Source: Biomphalaria glabrata (Eukaryota; Mollusca; Gastropoda; Planorbidae). From it: DNA of 64,000 nt. The notes beneath the pieces were generated by a model that worked only from the letters and a program-made list of their open reading frames with translations, did no database searches and was not told the origin of the DNA. Location: positions 27,099,377 through 27,163,376 of the forward strand of contig NC_074720.1 of assembly GCF_947242115.1 (NCBI RefSeq). Direction: 5' to 3'. Shown here one piece after another: positions 13,301 through 24,644 of this stretch; the stretch's first letter is position 1, and each line of letters begins with the position of its first letter. The translations under genes were made by a program, and so were the position numbers.

Positions 13301-14299
13301 CTGAGACAGTGTTAGTGTTGATTATGATGTGTTGATGATGTATTTGAATGAAATTTTAATTTCGGAGAGTGCTGACCATTGTGGATCATTTTCTTGCTAG
13401 GGCCTTTAATGCTAAAAACTTCTTGGGGTACTGGTAGGCACCTTGAGAAGATCCATATTGGTGTAAAGCTTCCTACACATTTGGATACTCATTCAGCTCA
13501 TACACTGACAACTGTATGTACAAGTGCATGACTTTATCTATCAGTGGACTAACAAACATTCTGGACTATTGATTTTCAGGTACTTCAAATGCTTTTGCTA
13601 GATCTTCAAACTTCATATATAAATTATCTATGGCTAGTTAAAATGTTGCCATTGTAGACATTTGTTTGTATATTATTGAATCCTGGAACAGAAATTCAGA
13701 GCACCATAATCCATAGATCCAATAATAATAACTTCACAAATACAAATGATAATAAAGAAATATGATAAATATAACAGTTAAGCAATAGTTTAAGATAAAC
13801 AATAAACAAATCAACTTCTTGCATCAGTTAGGTTGCATTCCTCTTATATATAAAGTATTCATAAGCCTAAAAGCATTTCAAAACTGCTTGGCCTAGTAGA
13901 TTGACTTAGAATGGAGATTTTTCTATTCAGAACTCAAACAAGTAAGTTCTAGTTGTTAAAAATCAAAGAAAAAATAACTTTATGAACTCAATAATAGCAA
14001 AGGTTATTTTACAAAATCCATTATTTTGATGAGTTTTGGTATTTTAAAAAATGCTAAATGAAAAACACAATAAAACTAACACTGCTGATGACTTTTTAAG
14101 ACTATTTCTCAATCCAAGTTAGATTTTCTTGCTTTGAAATGGTGACTAAGAATTTAGAACAATTCTGAATGTAATTACCTATGAAGGATATCAACATAAA
14201 CTTTTCCATTCTTAGGAGACTGTTTACTTTTGCCTTCCAGCAATCCTGGAGCTTCTATTTCAATTATTACAGTGCCATCCTTTTGGTCATATGTAGAAA
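7166..14299 (-). CDS. Unrecognised host gene, 3' part (three exons in window)
   Basis: Three minus-strand segments have good splice sites and open frames: 14,179-14,299, 10,004-10,133 and the terminal 7,166-7,308. The first two join in phase (AG + A gives Arg). The second ends in phase 0 while the last needs one base from upstream, so a small exon is probably missing between 7.3 and 10.0 kb, or one junction is misread. The protein pieces are basic and polar with no signal peptide, membrane segment or motif I recognise. The introns hold a Helitron, a hAT, a Kolobok-like element and a Gypsy relic. Upstream exons were not found. Splice structure makes a real gene likely; the function is unknown. 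Confidence 0.6.
7335..7500 (+). mobile_element. Short LINE relic (possible)
   Basis: The plus strand weakly reads LRQIS...NDVVTECCMRFTGLVL, resembling the 'VVTERRMRFAGHVLR' tail of the LINE family at 1.0 and 42.1 kb. Heavily decayed; similarity judged by eye only. Confidence 0.35.
7859..9037 (+). mobile_element. Non-autonomous Helitron with nested hAT
   Basis: It starts with TCTATATATATAATTCTC just after an A and ends with CTAG just before a T, the A|T target typical of Helitrons. About 10 bp before the end is a GCGTA-AGC-TACGC hairpin. Ends and internal segments (GGAAAGATCACTCTTTTATTT, GTCACTAAATAG) match the shorter Helitron at 57,601-58,183. A partial internal duplication repeats the 'GGAAAGATCACTC' to 'CACTAAATAG' stretch. 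No Rep/helicase is left in this copy. Confidence 0.75.
8175..9000 (-). mobile_element. hAT-like element inserted in the Helitron
   Basis: Terminal inverted repeats of the CAGGG type: CAGGGACAGGCTCAACC at the left, CAGGGCCGGCCTTAGGCC at the right (complement). The flanks are A/T-rich and similar (CTAAATAG, TAAAATAA), compatible with an 8-bp target duplication. On the minus strand it carries a decayed hAT dimerisation-domain motif (GERSFSCLKLMKNYLRSTI). That segment is present twice, at about 8,418-8,500 and 8,582-8,670. Non-autonomous. Confidence 0.7.
9355..9475 (-). mobile_element. tRNA-derived SINE fragment
   Basis: On the minus strand 'GGCTGATCGTGTGGT' resembles an A box and 'CCAGGGTTCAAACCCTGCCC' a B box, followed by 'TTTTGAAGGAACATC'. 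The same layout occurs at 33,268-33,430 and 40,125-40,270. Confidence 0.65.
10004..10133 (-). CDS. Internal exon of the unrecognised gene
   Basis: The acceptor CTCTAATAG and the donor CAT|GTAAGT bound 130 bp open throughout: one base completing Arg, then 43 codons. It reads GQGLSAKVSVKDVSRRVKTN and continues to a FELDKSDWH end. Phase agrees with the upstream exon at 14,179-14,299. Basic, probably soluble. No domain recognised. Confidence 0.65.
10134..10922. other. Intronic AT-rich stretch
   Basis: Contains loosely repeated 'CATCACATTTAGATG' and 'GAGCAATCATCACATT' units (10,340-10,660), a degenerate minisatellite. No exon is supported. Confidence 0.5.
10923..12228 (+). mobile_element. Kolobok-like DNA transposon, non-autonomous, with THAP remnant
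   Basis: Terminal inverted repeats AGGGAAACTCCGATRGTTTT (10,927 onward and complement ending at 12,224) are flanked by TTAA on both sides (10,923-10,926 and 12,225-12,228). TTAA targets plus a THAP DNA-binding domain are the combination known for Kolobok transposases. The subterminal regions carry TGACGTCA (11,121-11,128 and 12,045-12,052) and 'ATGCCCAGAAAAA'. The catalytic part of the transposase is missing. It lies in an intron of the unrecognised gene. Confidence 0.75.
11315..11620 (+). pseudogene. Decayed THAP domain of a transposase
   Basis: The plus strand starts ATG with MKYCSSACCSSSNHKDK, then SFH and, after a frame change, MFPRDEVLKGKWKKFIRL. A later frame gives CSNHFERSCFSNF and LIPGAVPTIHW. 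These match the C2CH THAP pattern (paired Cys, FPxD, W, CxxHF, AVPTI) in the right order over about 95 codons. Frame changes after SFH and around 11,450-11,500 make it a pseudogene. Confidence 0.7.
12430..13842 (-). mobile_element. Gypsy-type LTR retrotransposon fossil (partial)
   Basis: The minus strand retains a Gypsy-type integrase region around 12,875-13,125 (Cys-rich zinc finger end, then the start of the catalytic core) and a gag-like stretch at about 13,310-13,700. No LTRs were identified. It is broken at many places and incomplete. Its outer 537 bp is duplicated at 14,530-15,066. Confidence 0.65.
13306..13842. repeat. 537-bp direct repeat, copy 1
   Basis: Nearly identical to 14,530-15,066; I saw a single A/T difference in 537 bp, implying a very recent duplication. 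Copy 1 is continuous with the Gypsy relic on its left, so it is probably the source. Confidence 0.9.
14179..14299 (-). CDS. Upstream exon of the unrecognised gene
   Basis: The acceptor ATAATTTTCAG and the donor CATAG|GTAATT enclose 121 bp: 2 + 39 codons + 2. It reads STYDQKDGTVIIEIEAPGLL and ends NGKVYVDILH. The alternating DGTVIIEIE and KVYVDI patterns suggest beta strands, but no family is recognised. The exon sits between the two copies of a 537-bp direct repeat. Confidence 0.65.
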
Positions 14300-14463
14300 C
14301 TGAAAATTATTTTAAGGCACAAATGAATTAGAACATGAAAAACTGAATAGAAGCAGAAACTTAATGCCATAATTACAACCATGTACCTGGTAACAAATGT
14401 GAATCCCAATAACTTAATACAGTGATCATTTAATCCCTAGGCAGATAATCTCAATTTTGACTA

Positions 14464-14465
<2 letters not shown>

Positions 14466-14530
<65 letters not shown>
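14466..14530. repeat. (TA)n microsatellite
   Basis: Uninterrupted TA run at the left border of duplicated copy 2. Confidence 0.95.
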
Positions 14531-14533
<3 letters not shown>

Positions 14534-15066
14534 TGTTAGTGTTGATTATGATGTGTTGATGATGTATTTGAATGAAATTTTAATTTCGGAGAGTGCTGAC
14601 CATTGTGGATCATTTTCTTGCTAGGGCCTTTAATGCTAAAAACTTCTTGGGGTACTGGTAGGCACCTTGAGAAGATCCATATTGGTGTAAAGCTTCCTAC
14701 ACATTTGGATACTCATTCAGCTCATACACTGACAACTGTATGTACAAGTGCATGACTTTATCTATCAGTGGACTAACAAACATTCTGGACTATTGATTTT
14801 CAGGTACTTCAAATGCTTTTGCTAGATCTTCAAACTTCATATATAAATTATCTATGGCTAGTTAAAATGTTGCCATTGTAGACATTTGTTTGTATATTAT
14901 TGAATCCTGGAACAGAAATTCAGAGCACCATAATCCATAGATCCAATAATAATAACTTCACAAATACAAATGATAATAAAGAAATATGATAATTATAACA
15001 GTTAAGCAATAGTTTAAGATAAACAATAAACAAATCAACTTCTTGCATCAGTTAGGTTGCATTCCT
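14530..15066. repeat. 537-bp direct repeat, copy 2
   Basis: Second copy of 13,306-13,842, same orientation, offset 1,224 bp, bordered by (TA)n on both sides. Confidence 0.9.
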
Positions 15067-15074
15067 GCAAATGG

Positions 15075-15076
<2 letters not shown>

Positions 15077-15149
<73 letters not shown>
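15077..15149. repeat. (TA)n microsatellite
   Basis: TA run between the duplicated block and the 3' end of the LINE to its right. Confidence 0.95.
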
Positions 15150-15152
<3 letters not shown>

Positions 15153-15199
15153 TTATCTAAATACCTATGGTCAAACATAGAAAAAGATGGAGGATTATT

Positions 15200-16310
15200 A
15201 GTATTATCCTGCACACACCTTGTCAAAGCTAATTCATCTTCTCATCATCATCAACTTTCCTTTGCATTCCCCATGGAACATAGGGCCTCAGTAAAAACAT
15301 GCCACTCTCCATGGTCTCTTGCTAGCTTTTTAATGGCTTCCCAGCTCTTCCCTGTCCTCTCGGCTTCATCTAGTACTCTGCGTTGCCACATTCTTTTTGG
15401 TCTTCCTCTACGTCTTATACCCTGGGGGTTCCACTCTAAGGCCTGTCTAGCTCAGTTGTTGGTATCTTTTCTAAGGGTGTGACCAATCCATCTCCACTTT
15501 CTCTCTAAGATCTGCACCTCTATATTTCTCTGTCCACCCATTTCCCACAGTTTGGTGTTTTCTAATTTGCCATACAAGTGTATTTCTCAAATATCTGTTG
15601 ATGAACGTCTGTACTTTTTTTGTCGTTGCTTCAGATGTTCTCCATGTTCCAGAACCATACGGTAGGGCCACCTTGACATATAGAGTTAGAGATTTTTATT
15701 TTAGTCTTGTTAGAGATGTGGGGAGATTTCCAGGTTGGTTTTAGGTATATAAATATCTGACTAGCTAGAAATACGAATTTTAAAGTCTTCCTCTTTTCCA
15801 CTCGATGCACAGACTACACTGCCAAGGTAAAATGTTACACTTGATACACTCCCAAAGTATATAAAATTATCTATTTGGACTATGGTCTGAGAACTCAGTT
15901 CTATGTCTCCATTTTGTTTTTTGTTTACTTTAACTACTTTTGTTTTTTGGTAGTTTATTTTGAGGCCTACTCTTTTTCCTACTTCACTTAAAGCTGTGAC
16001 CTTTTATTGCATATCCTGTAGTCTGAGCGATAATAAGGCTATGTCATCTGCAAATTCTCTATCCTCCAGCTTTTGTGTGAAAGTCCATTGGATTCCTTCC
16101 CTGAATAAGAGTAAGCTTCTTTTGTGACCCAATACAATACTAAAAGAAACAGCAGTGGTGAAAGAAGACATCCCTGTTTGACTCCTCTTATGACTGGAAA
16201 TTCCTCTGACAGTTTGCCACTGTGGGCTACTTGGCAGGTGAAACCATCATAAGGGTTTTTGATTATTGTGATAGATCTCCACACTTTGGTAGTTTTATTA
16301 GCAAGTCATT
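15200..16310 (-). mobile_element. RTE-type LINE reverse transcriptase fragment
   Basis: The minus strand shows RT blocks in the order expected: YDGFTCQVAHSGKLSEEFPV with VKQGCLLSPLLFLLVL (RT motif B region, 'QGCLLSP'), a degenerate F-ADD block near 16,040 (EFADDIALL), then QKTKVVKVN, WRWIGHTLRKD, RRRGRPKRMWQRR and TGKSWEAIKKLARDHGEW. That is the middle and C-terminal end of an RTE-clade protein. Stops and frame changes make it inactive; the endonuclease half is absent. Confidence 0.8.
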
Positions 16311-17563
16311 TTTCCACTCATCAGGGTGCAGTTAACTATGAAACAGGTGAGAGAGTAAGGATATTCCTTTTAAAGTACATTATCATCAAAGGTCAAGGTT
16401 GAGGTCAAAGTAGGGGAAGCCTAATGAGAGATAATGGTGATTGTATGAATCATATCATATGGATGTATGGGGATCAAGTGACCAGGGGATTAAGTGAAAG
16501 AACATCTATAAGCTTCCTAATAAACTAATTTAAAATTAAGGTGGAAAAAAAAAAAAAAAGACTTATATTTAAAACTCACAACATCAACAGTACTCAAGTT
16601 TGGTGCAGTATATCATCCAAAAAAACAAGTTTAATAATGACATTTTTGTTGAATGTAATTAACCGATCTTTCACAAAAATGGTCAATTATGAAAAAGCTT
16701 TAAAACTTTTAACAGAAAAGGATTATGTATGTAAGTGTTTAAAAATATTGGTAACAAAAATGATAAGCAAAATGCCGAAATAATTTCTTGATAAATGTGT
16801 GTGGCTAAAATAAATATGTATTAAAATGGCTTATTTACCATAACCATTTAGATCAAACTATTATTTCTCTAAGCACAAGCAAAATATTTTAAAAAAATAA
16901 ATAAATTCATTTACAAAAGCTTATTGAAAGGGAATAACCAAAAAAATCCCTGCTATATATCTTAATACTGCAGGAATTGGCTCCCTTTTAAAAAAAAACA
17001 AAATTAATTAATTACCACTAATTGATAAACTAATTCGTTAATTTTTTTTCCACTTCATTGACTATGAATAATTATGCAAAATTTCAACTTAATCCGAAAA
17101 TGGGTTTTGAGAAAATAAACGTGTACAAAATGTATTAAGTGAAATAACTCCACATATACAGCCACATCATCAACAGGTTGCATGTATAAATTATTTCCTT
17201 TTTTAATACCAAACAAAATTTATAATTAATTACCAATAATTCATTAACTAATTGGTGAATTTATTTATCAATAATTATTCTGTAAAGTTTCAATTTGATC
17301 CGAGAATGGGTGTGGGAGAAATGACTGGTGTACAAAAATAGTACCAGACAGAAAGTGAGTTGATATTTATAAGATTTGTAAAAAAGGAAATATAATATCT
17401 ATTGACTTAAGTAATGAGGTTAGACTTTCTAGCTCAATATTTGTCAATAACATTAATAATATAAAAGAATTAAGATCTAGAGTTATATTTCTAAGACTTC
17501 TATTTTTGTAGAAATTGGAGTCCAGATATTATTAATAATTAATGTAATCAAGATATAGATCTA
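16311..17563 (+). repeat. AT-rich stretch with a dispersed SINE-like repeat
   Basis: From about 16,985 to 17,375 two tandem units carry 'TTTCAATTTGATCCGAGAATGGGTG' (variants) and 'TAATTAATTACCAATAATT', ending near 'CAGACAGAAAGTGAGTTGATAT'. The same family, minus strand, is at 51,255-51,735 (with a tRNA-like head) and 60,138-60,245. No gene seen. Confidence 0.5.
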
Positions 17564-18176
17564 TGTCACGTACGCTTTGTCTATATTTAGCCCAAGGTTG
17601 TCAGCAAGATTTCAGCTAGCTCTGGGAATTCCAAGCATGCAGCAACCTTCTTTTTTGGGAATAAATGTGATTGGTTAGAAATGTTAATTATTGTACGTTA
17701 ATCTGTATTTTATTTGTCAATTGATTAACCAAGCGACAAAGAGATATTAGTCACGTGGTAACGCCTGATAATCTGGAAGCTTGGTGATATTACCGCCAGT
17801 GTCGATAAGATGTACTAAAGTCTTGTGTTGGAACTCAAAGGAAAATGACATAATTATTATATTGTGTAGATCATTTAATCTAGTAGAAATATATATATTG
17901 TTTTATTCAATTATAATTAACCATTGTAATTATTGTGAATAACTTTTTCAAGTTTTGAATTAAAGTATTTGTATTTGACGAGGAGAAGTTTCTTCATTGA
18001 ATATAATAATAATATACTTAGATCGTCTTATCAATTAGCAACTTCTAGATGATCCTCTTATCAACTGGCAACTTCTAGATGATCATCTTATCAATTAGCA
18101 ACTTCCAAAAGAACCATTCCATCAACCTTAGATTTCCTAGACTCTCGACATATCACAATCAAGTATAATTGTGACA
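17564..18176 (+). repeat. 5' LTR of the Gypsy fossil
   Basis: 613 bp bounded by TGTCAC and GTGACA. It contains a 30-bp internal tandem repeat (CTTATCAATTAGCAACTTCT...) of about three units, which also occurs in the 3' copy. Confidence 0.65.
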
Positions 18177-18295
18177 TTTGCCACCTCCCACATTCGATAA
18201 AGATCATCAAAAGATCATCAAAAAATTTTTTTCAAGATCTAAGGAAAAATTTTCAAAACTTCGTCAATTACAGAACTTTGATTTTTTTCAACTTG

Positions 18296-18650
18296 ATCTT
18301 ATCTTATCTTATATAATACAGAGGTTACTTCAAAAAAGAAGATGATTACTTCTACACGTCATGCATATTAACCAATGACTTAAATTCTGCCAAGTCACTG
18401 GTTTTCCTGGCTAGCTCAGGCAACCCATTCCATGCTCTAATAGCACTAGGGAAGAAGGAGTATTTGTACAAATTTGTCCTAGCATATGGGACGAGGAATG
18501 TGCCTTTATCTTTGTGTCTTTCAGAGTATTTTATTAAATTTTGTTTTTGTATTTGACGATTATGGTTCAGTGCTTTATGTAAAATTGCTACTTTACTTTT
18601 GAGTCTTCTGTCCTGAAAGCTTGAGAATAGTTCTACTGTGTTCAAAGGTC
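18296..18650 (-). mobile_element. 5'-truncated LINE 3' end (CR1/Jockey-like)
   Basis: The minus strand is open for the last 97 codons of the protein: FQDRRLKSKVAILHKALNHN, LIKYSERHKDKGTFLVPYAR, SFFPSAIRAWNGLPELARK. The 3' tail in plus orientation is CTTATCTTATCTTATATAATAC, the complement of AAGATA repeats. Almost identical to 48.77-49.10 kb. Nested in the Gypsy leader region. Confidence 0.85.
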
Positions 18651-19391
18651 AGTTTGGTTATCGATATCTTATCTTATTATAGATATAGATCTACGATCGA
18701 GTTTTCACTTTAACTCTCGAGATCTAATATTATCATTTTATATTGGCAGAGTCAATAAGACCAATATCATCTAACTGGCACGATACATAAGCCCAGTAAT
18801 ATTTAACTGACACAGTAGATAAGCCCAGTATCATTTAACTGGCATTATTATTATAGATAAGCCCAGTAGCAATTACCTGGCACTATAACTTATCAAGTAG
18901 ACATTTTTCTACTATAGTATTACATATCAAGTCAATCGTACAAAACGACGACGTTACTACAATGTCTACTAGATCTACAATCTCAAGTGAGAAAAAGTTC
19001 ATAGCCTGGTACGGCTCAGCTATATTTCATTAACCTGATACGGTTCAATAAATCTACACTTCCCTTGACGACTCCAGTAGTAGATATAATCCTACTGTCC
19101 AAAGATTACTAGCCAGTGACGGCATAAATAACATTGTTATATTCAACCTGTACTATATTTCTACATTCCAAGTTAGTATATATTTTTCAACATGTGATCA
19201 AAAGCACTTAAACTGTCAAAATTACTTGAGGCAGCAAAAGCGTTGGAATTACCTCAACATGAACAACAAACATGGGCAGAACAGCAACTAGAATTAGACG
19301 AACTAGACCAAAAGAAAAAGATTGAATATGACAGAAAGCAACAAAAATACCTAAAAGAGGAATTACTGGAACGGAATAATACTTAAATTTC

Positions 19392-22300
19392 AGGGTTAGT
19401 AGCACTTTTCCATGACAAAATTTTAGGAGATTTTAGGAGGTTTTTTAAGGATGAAATGTATGCTATGTGTGTGTGTTTCCTGTCCGTTTGTGTGATACAT
19501 AGTAAAACATACACAAAACTAAGCCAAATCAATTATTGTTATTTGATTTTAAAAATAATAAATATCTTGCCAATATGCCACAGAAAAAATGTTATCAGCT
19601 GTGGTATGTCCACAGAAAATGTAATGAAAGTTATCTTTTAATCAAGTAACAACTTGACTGTCATCCCAAAACCTCAAACAACCATTTTTTTTCAAAGATT
19701 TATTTAACAACATTACAAATGGTTGCTTTTCCCTTTTTTGAAATAAGAAACATTCTTAGAGATGCCTTCATAATGTGTATTCTCTGTGATGGAAATGTAC
19801 ATTATTAGTTCCTATGTGTATCTTATAGATACTAGAGTCATGGTGTGCATTTGAGGTAATGTTTTTATTAGCTAACTTAAATCTTTCTCATAAACAGAGC
19901 CTGTAATATAATGGGCAATATAGGCCTATTTGAATGTTTAGTTGACTTTGCTTACTAAAAAATGGCTTTTGGATGGGGGAGGGGGGGAGAGGATTAGACC
20001 TATTCGCGTTTTTTTTCCTAGCTGAATCTTTTTCAACCATATAGTTTCCCTGGCTTTTACGAGTGAAAATATTTTCCTTAAATCTACAGTAGATCTAGAC
20101 TCTAGATCTAAGTCACTAAAATTCGCGGACTTTTCAGGGCTGTGAGAGTAATATCTTTACTATATATATATTCTATTTATTTAGCGTAAATCTAGAGTCT
20201 AGATCAAAGTCACGAAAATTCGCGGACTTTTCACTGCTGTGTGAATATTATCTTCACTAAATTTACAGAAGATCTAGACTCTAAAGCGAATTCGCTAAAA
20301 TTCGTGGACTTTAAGTCACTAAATTGTGCGGACTTTTCACGGCTGTGTGAGAATTATCTTCACTAGATTCTAGTGATTTCGAGTAAATCTAGAGTCTAGA
20401 TCTAAGTCACTAAATTTGCGGGCTTTTCGCTTCTTTGTGCTAATTATCTTCACTAGATTTAGGGTAAATCTAGAATCTAGCGTAGAGTAATCTAGACATT
20501 AGATGTATCGAGATAATTAAATTGACTAAAATTCACTGAGTTTTCAGGTTAGGTGCGAATTATCTTCACTAGATGTAACTTAGATCTAAATCTAGATCTA
20601 GATACTATTACTAGATATTAGCTAGATCTAGAAGATTTACGGTCTTTCCACACGAAGTCACTCTTACACTTACAACACGATTTTAGGTGAGGGAGGGCCC
20701 GGAGGGATGTAGCCTACAAATTAGTCTGGTAATTGCTCTAATTATAGACAATAGTCACTATAGACTAGATCTAGCGCTTCTTTAGTTAGGTATTTCGATA
20801 AAAAATTCAAAATGATCACAATGCAATGGAACCTATTTAGTTAGATAGAGCTTGAGAAATGCTTTCCAATGATACCAATTTTATATTGCAGAGTTAATTG
20901 TGAGGGAAGTTATTAAATTTTTAGTGGCCAAAAATGAGCATTCTTTAGCCTTTGTAAAGCAAAACAAAATCTGTGACCGAAACAACTGACAGTTGAACTT
21001 AAATTAACTGCATTATAAAAAGTCTTAAAGATATGAAGTTGAAACTTCACACTCTTTTACATTAACCAGTATTCTGTATAAATAAATTTAAAAAAATAAG
21101 ACCAAGCAATAAAATCTTTGAAAAAAAGTGAATTAATATATTAAAAAAAGCCTTCGACAAAAAATAAAAATATATGTGATTTTGTCATCATATGAGCCCA
21201 AAAATCACAAATAAAACAAATCAGAGATCTTTATTGTGTTTTATTTTGTTTTATTATAATTATACTGTATTTAAATAGTTATTTATATGCATCAGATAGA
21301 TAATTCTTATAAATTATAAATGAAATTAGCACTGCGCAGAAAAATATTTCCTAAAATTTAATGACTATAAGTTTCATAAACTTCATAAAAAAACAGTTTT
21401 AACCTTTTTGTAGAGCACTGGCAATTAATCATTTTAAAATGCCAGAATTTAAATGCTTTAAAAATTAGATTGTAAATGAAAAATTTCTTGCATCAGACAA
21501 TAAAATAAAAAGAAACCTTGCGATTCTTTTAGAAGTTATTAAAAGATTTTTTACTTGAATTTTTGTGCAGTAATAGCTCATCATTTTAAAAATATAATGT
21601 ACTCATTTATTAACTATTAATTTACTTGTAAACTAATAGAAAAAAACAACACATGGAAAAAAATAATAAATAACCGTTTGCTGAGCTAAAGATATGAAAA
21701 AAATATTTTAATATTTAATATTATTATTTTAAAATATTTATTTTTACGTTAAAATTTGCAGATTACAAAGTCATTATAATAAAGACACATTCCCTCTCCA
21801 TAATCTAGCATTCAAACACTATAAAAGTTAATCTAAATGAAAAATTCCTATGTGTGCTTCTAAAAATAGCTCGGGATAGACAGAAATTGACCATTTCTAG
21901 TAAATCACAGTGTTGCTTGTTACTAAAAATAGATTTTAATCATCAACTTTGAAAATTAATATCTAAAGAGTGCGCCAAGCTACAAAGTTCAAACTTAGCA
22001 CACAGATATATATTAATATGCTAAATTCAATAGAATTAGTGAGATTGTTGTAACTATAAACACTTTTATTTTATATTTAAAAAAGAAAATTTTACCCTTC
22101 TTTGTCTTTGTTAATTTTAATAGTATCAAATATCTTTAAAGTGCGCCAAGAGAATTTAATGAAATTTGAAATATAGTCATTTCATAATATGATAAATTAT
22201 TGTAGCAAACAGCATTGTTGTAACTTTTATAGGAAAAAAGTTGTAAAAATGTCAACTTTCACATAAAGTTTTGTTAAGAAAAATTTAACAGATTGGCTTC

Positions 22301-22892
22301 AAAAGCAAATAAAAATGATCTCCGATATCTTATGTTTACAAAAAGTAATCATAATTAGTCCTCAAATCAAATACAATGTGCTAAAACTTTGAGGGAAATG
22401 ACCACCCCTTAAAAAAGGGTAAAATGTGCTGACACACTTTTTAGCCATTTTTTGGGAGATAAAAAAAAATGGATCTAGGTCAGTTTATCGAAGTACCTAC
22501 TTTAGTGGTAACAATAAATGGAAACAAACATTTCTACGCTGACTTCAGAAAAATACTGCCAGGTGAAATGCTTGCTTGAGCCAAGGCCATCTTCAATCAC
22601 GAGGTCGCGCTTCACAAGTGGGTGAAAGGCGGTGTAGACGCGTCACGGGTCAGCTCATTAACACAGCCAGCCTGTAACGTCATGCGATCAGAATGCCTAG
22701 TTACGCTGTTGTTGTTTTTTCCCCGCATTTTTAGCAAGAAATAAGCAAAATTATATTTTTAAAAAAATATTGGGTAAAAATTTTAGGAGAGTGTACAAAA
22801 TTTTAGGAGATTTTCGGCAATTTTTAGGAGAATTTTAGGATTTTAGGAGACTTTTCATTTTTTAGGAGATTTTAGGAGCGCTACGAACCCTG
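19392..22892. mobile_element. hAT-like TIR element nested in the Gypsy fossil
   Basis: Inverted ends CAGGGTTAGTAGCACT and CAGGGTTCGTAGCGCT (complement of the right end) face each other 3.5 kb apart. Just inside both ends is a repeated 'TTTTAGGAGATTTTAGGAG' motif. Flanks CTTAAATTT and CTTAATTC are similar and may be an 8-bp target duplication. No transposase is recognisable; the interior is AT-rich with a local tandem repeat (20,084-20,600). Confidence 0.6.
20084..20600. repeat. Degenerate ~110-bp tandem repeat
   Basis: About five units share 'CTAGAGTCTAGATCTAAGTCACTAAA', 'TTCGCGGACTTTTCA' and 'ATTATCTTCACTAGA' in that order. Located inside the hAT-like element. Confidence 0.75.
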
Positions 22893-23572
22893 CTTAATTC
22901 AAAGCTGAACAAAGCTATACTACTACATTAGAAAGAATGTACCAGAAGGCTCAATCTGATAACATTCCAGAAAACTTAGCATATATCGAAGATGGATTTC
23001 TCAAGAAGATTACTTTTCGTAAGGACAAAGCAATTGAACAAATATATGTACCAGAGAAGTACAGAAAGCAAATAATTAAAGTCAAGCATGTGTTTTATCT
23101 CAACATACATCTGAGTGTAACAAGTACTAAGAAGAGAATTGCTAAAGAATATTATTGGCCAAGCATGACCAAAGATGTCAAGAAATACATTAATAATTGT
23201 TTACATTGTCAATGGGATCATTGTGAGAAGAAACAAATTCAAAAGAAAAGCAACATAATTAAAACAAAGAATAAACCAGAATACAAAGTCAGAACCGACA
23301 GCAAGGAATCTATGAATCATGACTCAAGCAAATCTACAGGGACATCACTGCCTACTACATGTCCATCCCTATCTGTTACTACATGTCCATCCCTACCTGA
23401 TACTACATGTCCACCCCTACCAAGTACTTGCCCATACCTAACCACTGATAATGACTTCATACATCAAGACTTGAACAAGACTGCATCTGCATCATTATCT
23501 ACCAATACTATGGTATGCATTGAAAATTCCTGCTACAATCAAGACTTTAACAAGACTGCATCTGCATCATTA

Positions 23573-23933
23573 TCATTTAATCTAGTAGAAATATATATAT
23601 TCTGTTTTATTCAATTACAGTTAACCATTGTAATTATTGTGAATAGCTTTTCCAAGTTTTGAATTAAAGTATTTCTATTTGACGAGGAGAAGTTTCTTCA
23701 TTGAATATAATAATAATATACTTAGATCGTCTTATCAATTAGCAACTTCTAGATGATCCTCTTATCAACTGGCAACTTCTAGATGATCATCTTATCAATT
23801 AGCAACGTCTAAATGATCATCTTATCAATTAGCAACTTCTATATGATCATCTTATCAACTGAGAATTTCAAGATCCTCGGCAACCACGATCATTGATTGT
23901 GCAGTTTAGATCAAGTTCATATTCAACGTGACA
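23573..23933 (+). repeat. Partial 3' LTR of the Gypsy fossil
   Basis: Matches the right half of the 5' LTR, including the 30-bp units, and ends GTGACA. Confidence 0.65.
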
Positions 23934-24048
23934 GTATTAAGAGGCATATAAGAGATCGTAACATCATTAAATCATGACAATCTAATACATATTTAGAATA
24001 GAGAAAATATAGATCAATTATAAGTTTCTAAGACTAAATTTAGAATAC

Positions 24049-24049
<1 letters not shown>

Positions 24050-24127
<78 letters not shown>

Positions 24128-24194
24128 AATGTATAGATTAGTCATAGATGCTATAGATTTAATCTCAAATTAATGTTTTTAACTTATATATAAG

Positions 24195-24227
<33 letters not shown>

Positions 24228-24240
24228 ATATATATTATAA
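24050..24240. repeat. (TA)n microsatellite and TA-rich flank
   Basis: Long TA run (24,052-24,123) followed by a second shorter TA-rich tract. The rest of 23,934-24,645 is CTAGATCT-rich, with no gene. Confidence 0.9.
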
Positions 24241-24644
24241 TTAATTTAGATCTAGAATGATAGAATCCAGGTGTAGATTAAACTTGATCAAGTAACAAAT
24301 CTAGATCTCTAGAGATAACCTATACTATCTAGATGACATAATCCAAGATCTATATATTTATTATATATATACATGATAGTGAAGTGATCTAGATTTATAG
24401 TATCTAATCTAGATTAAAAAAATGGATAATATAAGATCTAGAATCTAGAGATCAATAATTCTATAGGATATAAAGATCTAAATTTTAGATCTAGATCTAT
24501 ATTAGTTAGATCTAGCTATCTGAATGATTACAGTGTGGCACTCACTTAACTGTAGCATCACAGTGTTGTGTATGTAGATGAAAAAGAATCTAGAGAATTC
24601 TAGACCTATGTATACATAGACTATCTAGACAAAGAACATATATT

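Larger units (their letters stand above)
17564..23933 (+). mobile_element. Gypsy-type LTR retrotransposon fossil with two nested elements
   Basis: A 5' LTR (17,564-18,176) has TGTCAC...GTGACA ends. A partial 3' LTR (23,573-23,933) matches its right half. Between them lie a gag N-terminal stretch (about 19,205-19,385, rich in Glu/Gln) and an integrase zinc-binding (HHCC) stretch (about 22,930-23,240). Most of pol is missing. A LINE (18,296-18,650) and a hAT-like element (19,392-22,892) are inserted. The LTR copies differ by a few percent, so it is of moderate age. Broken and incomplete. Confidence 0.75.
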
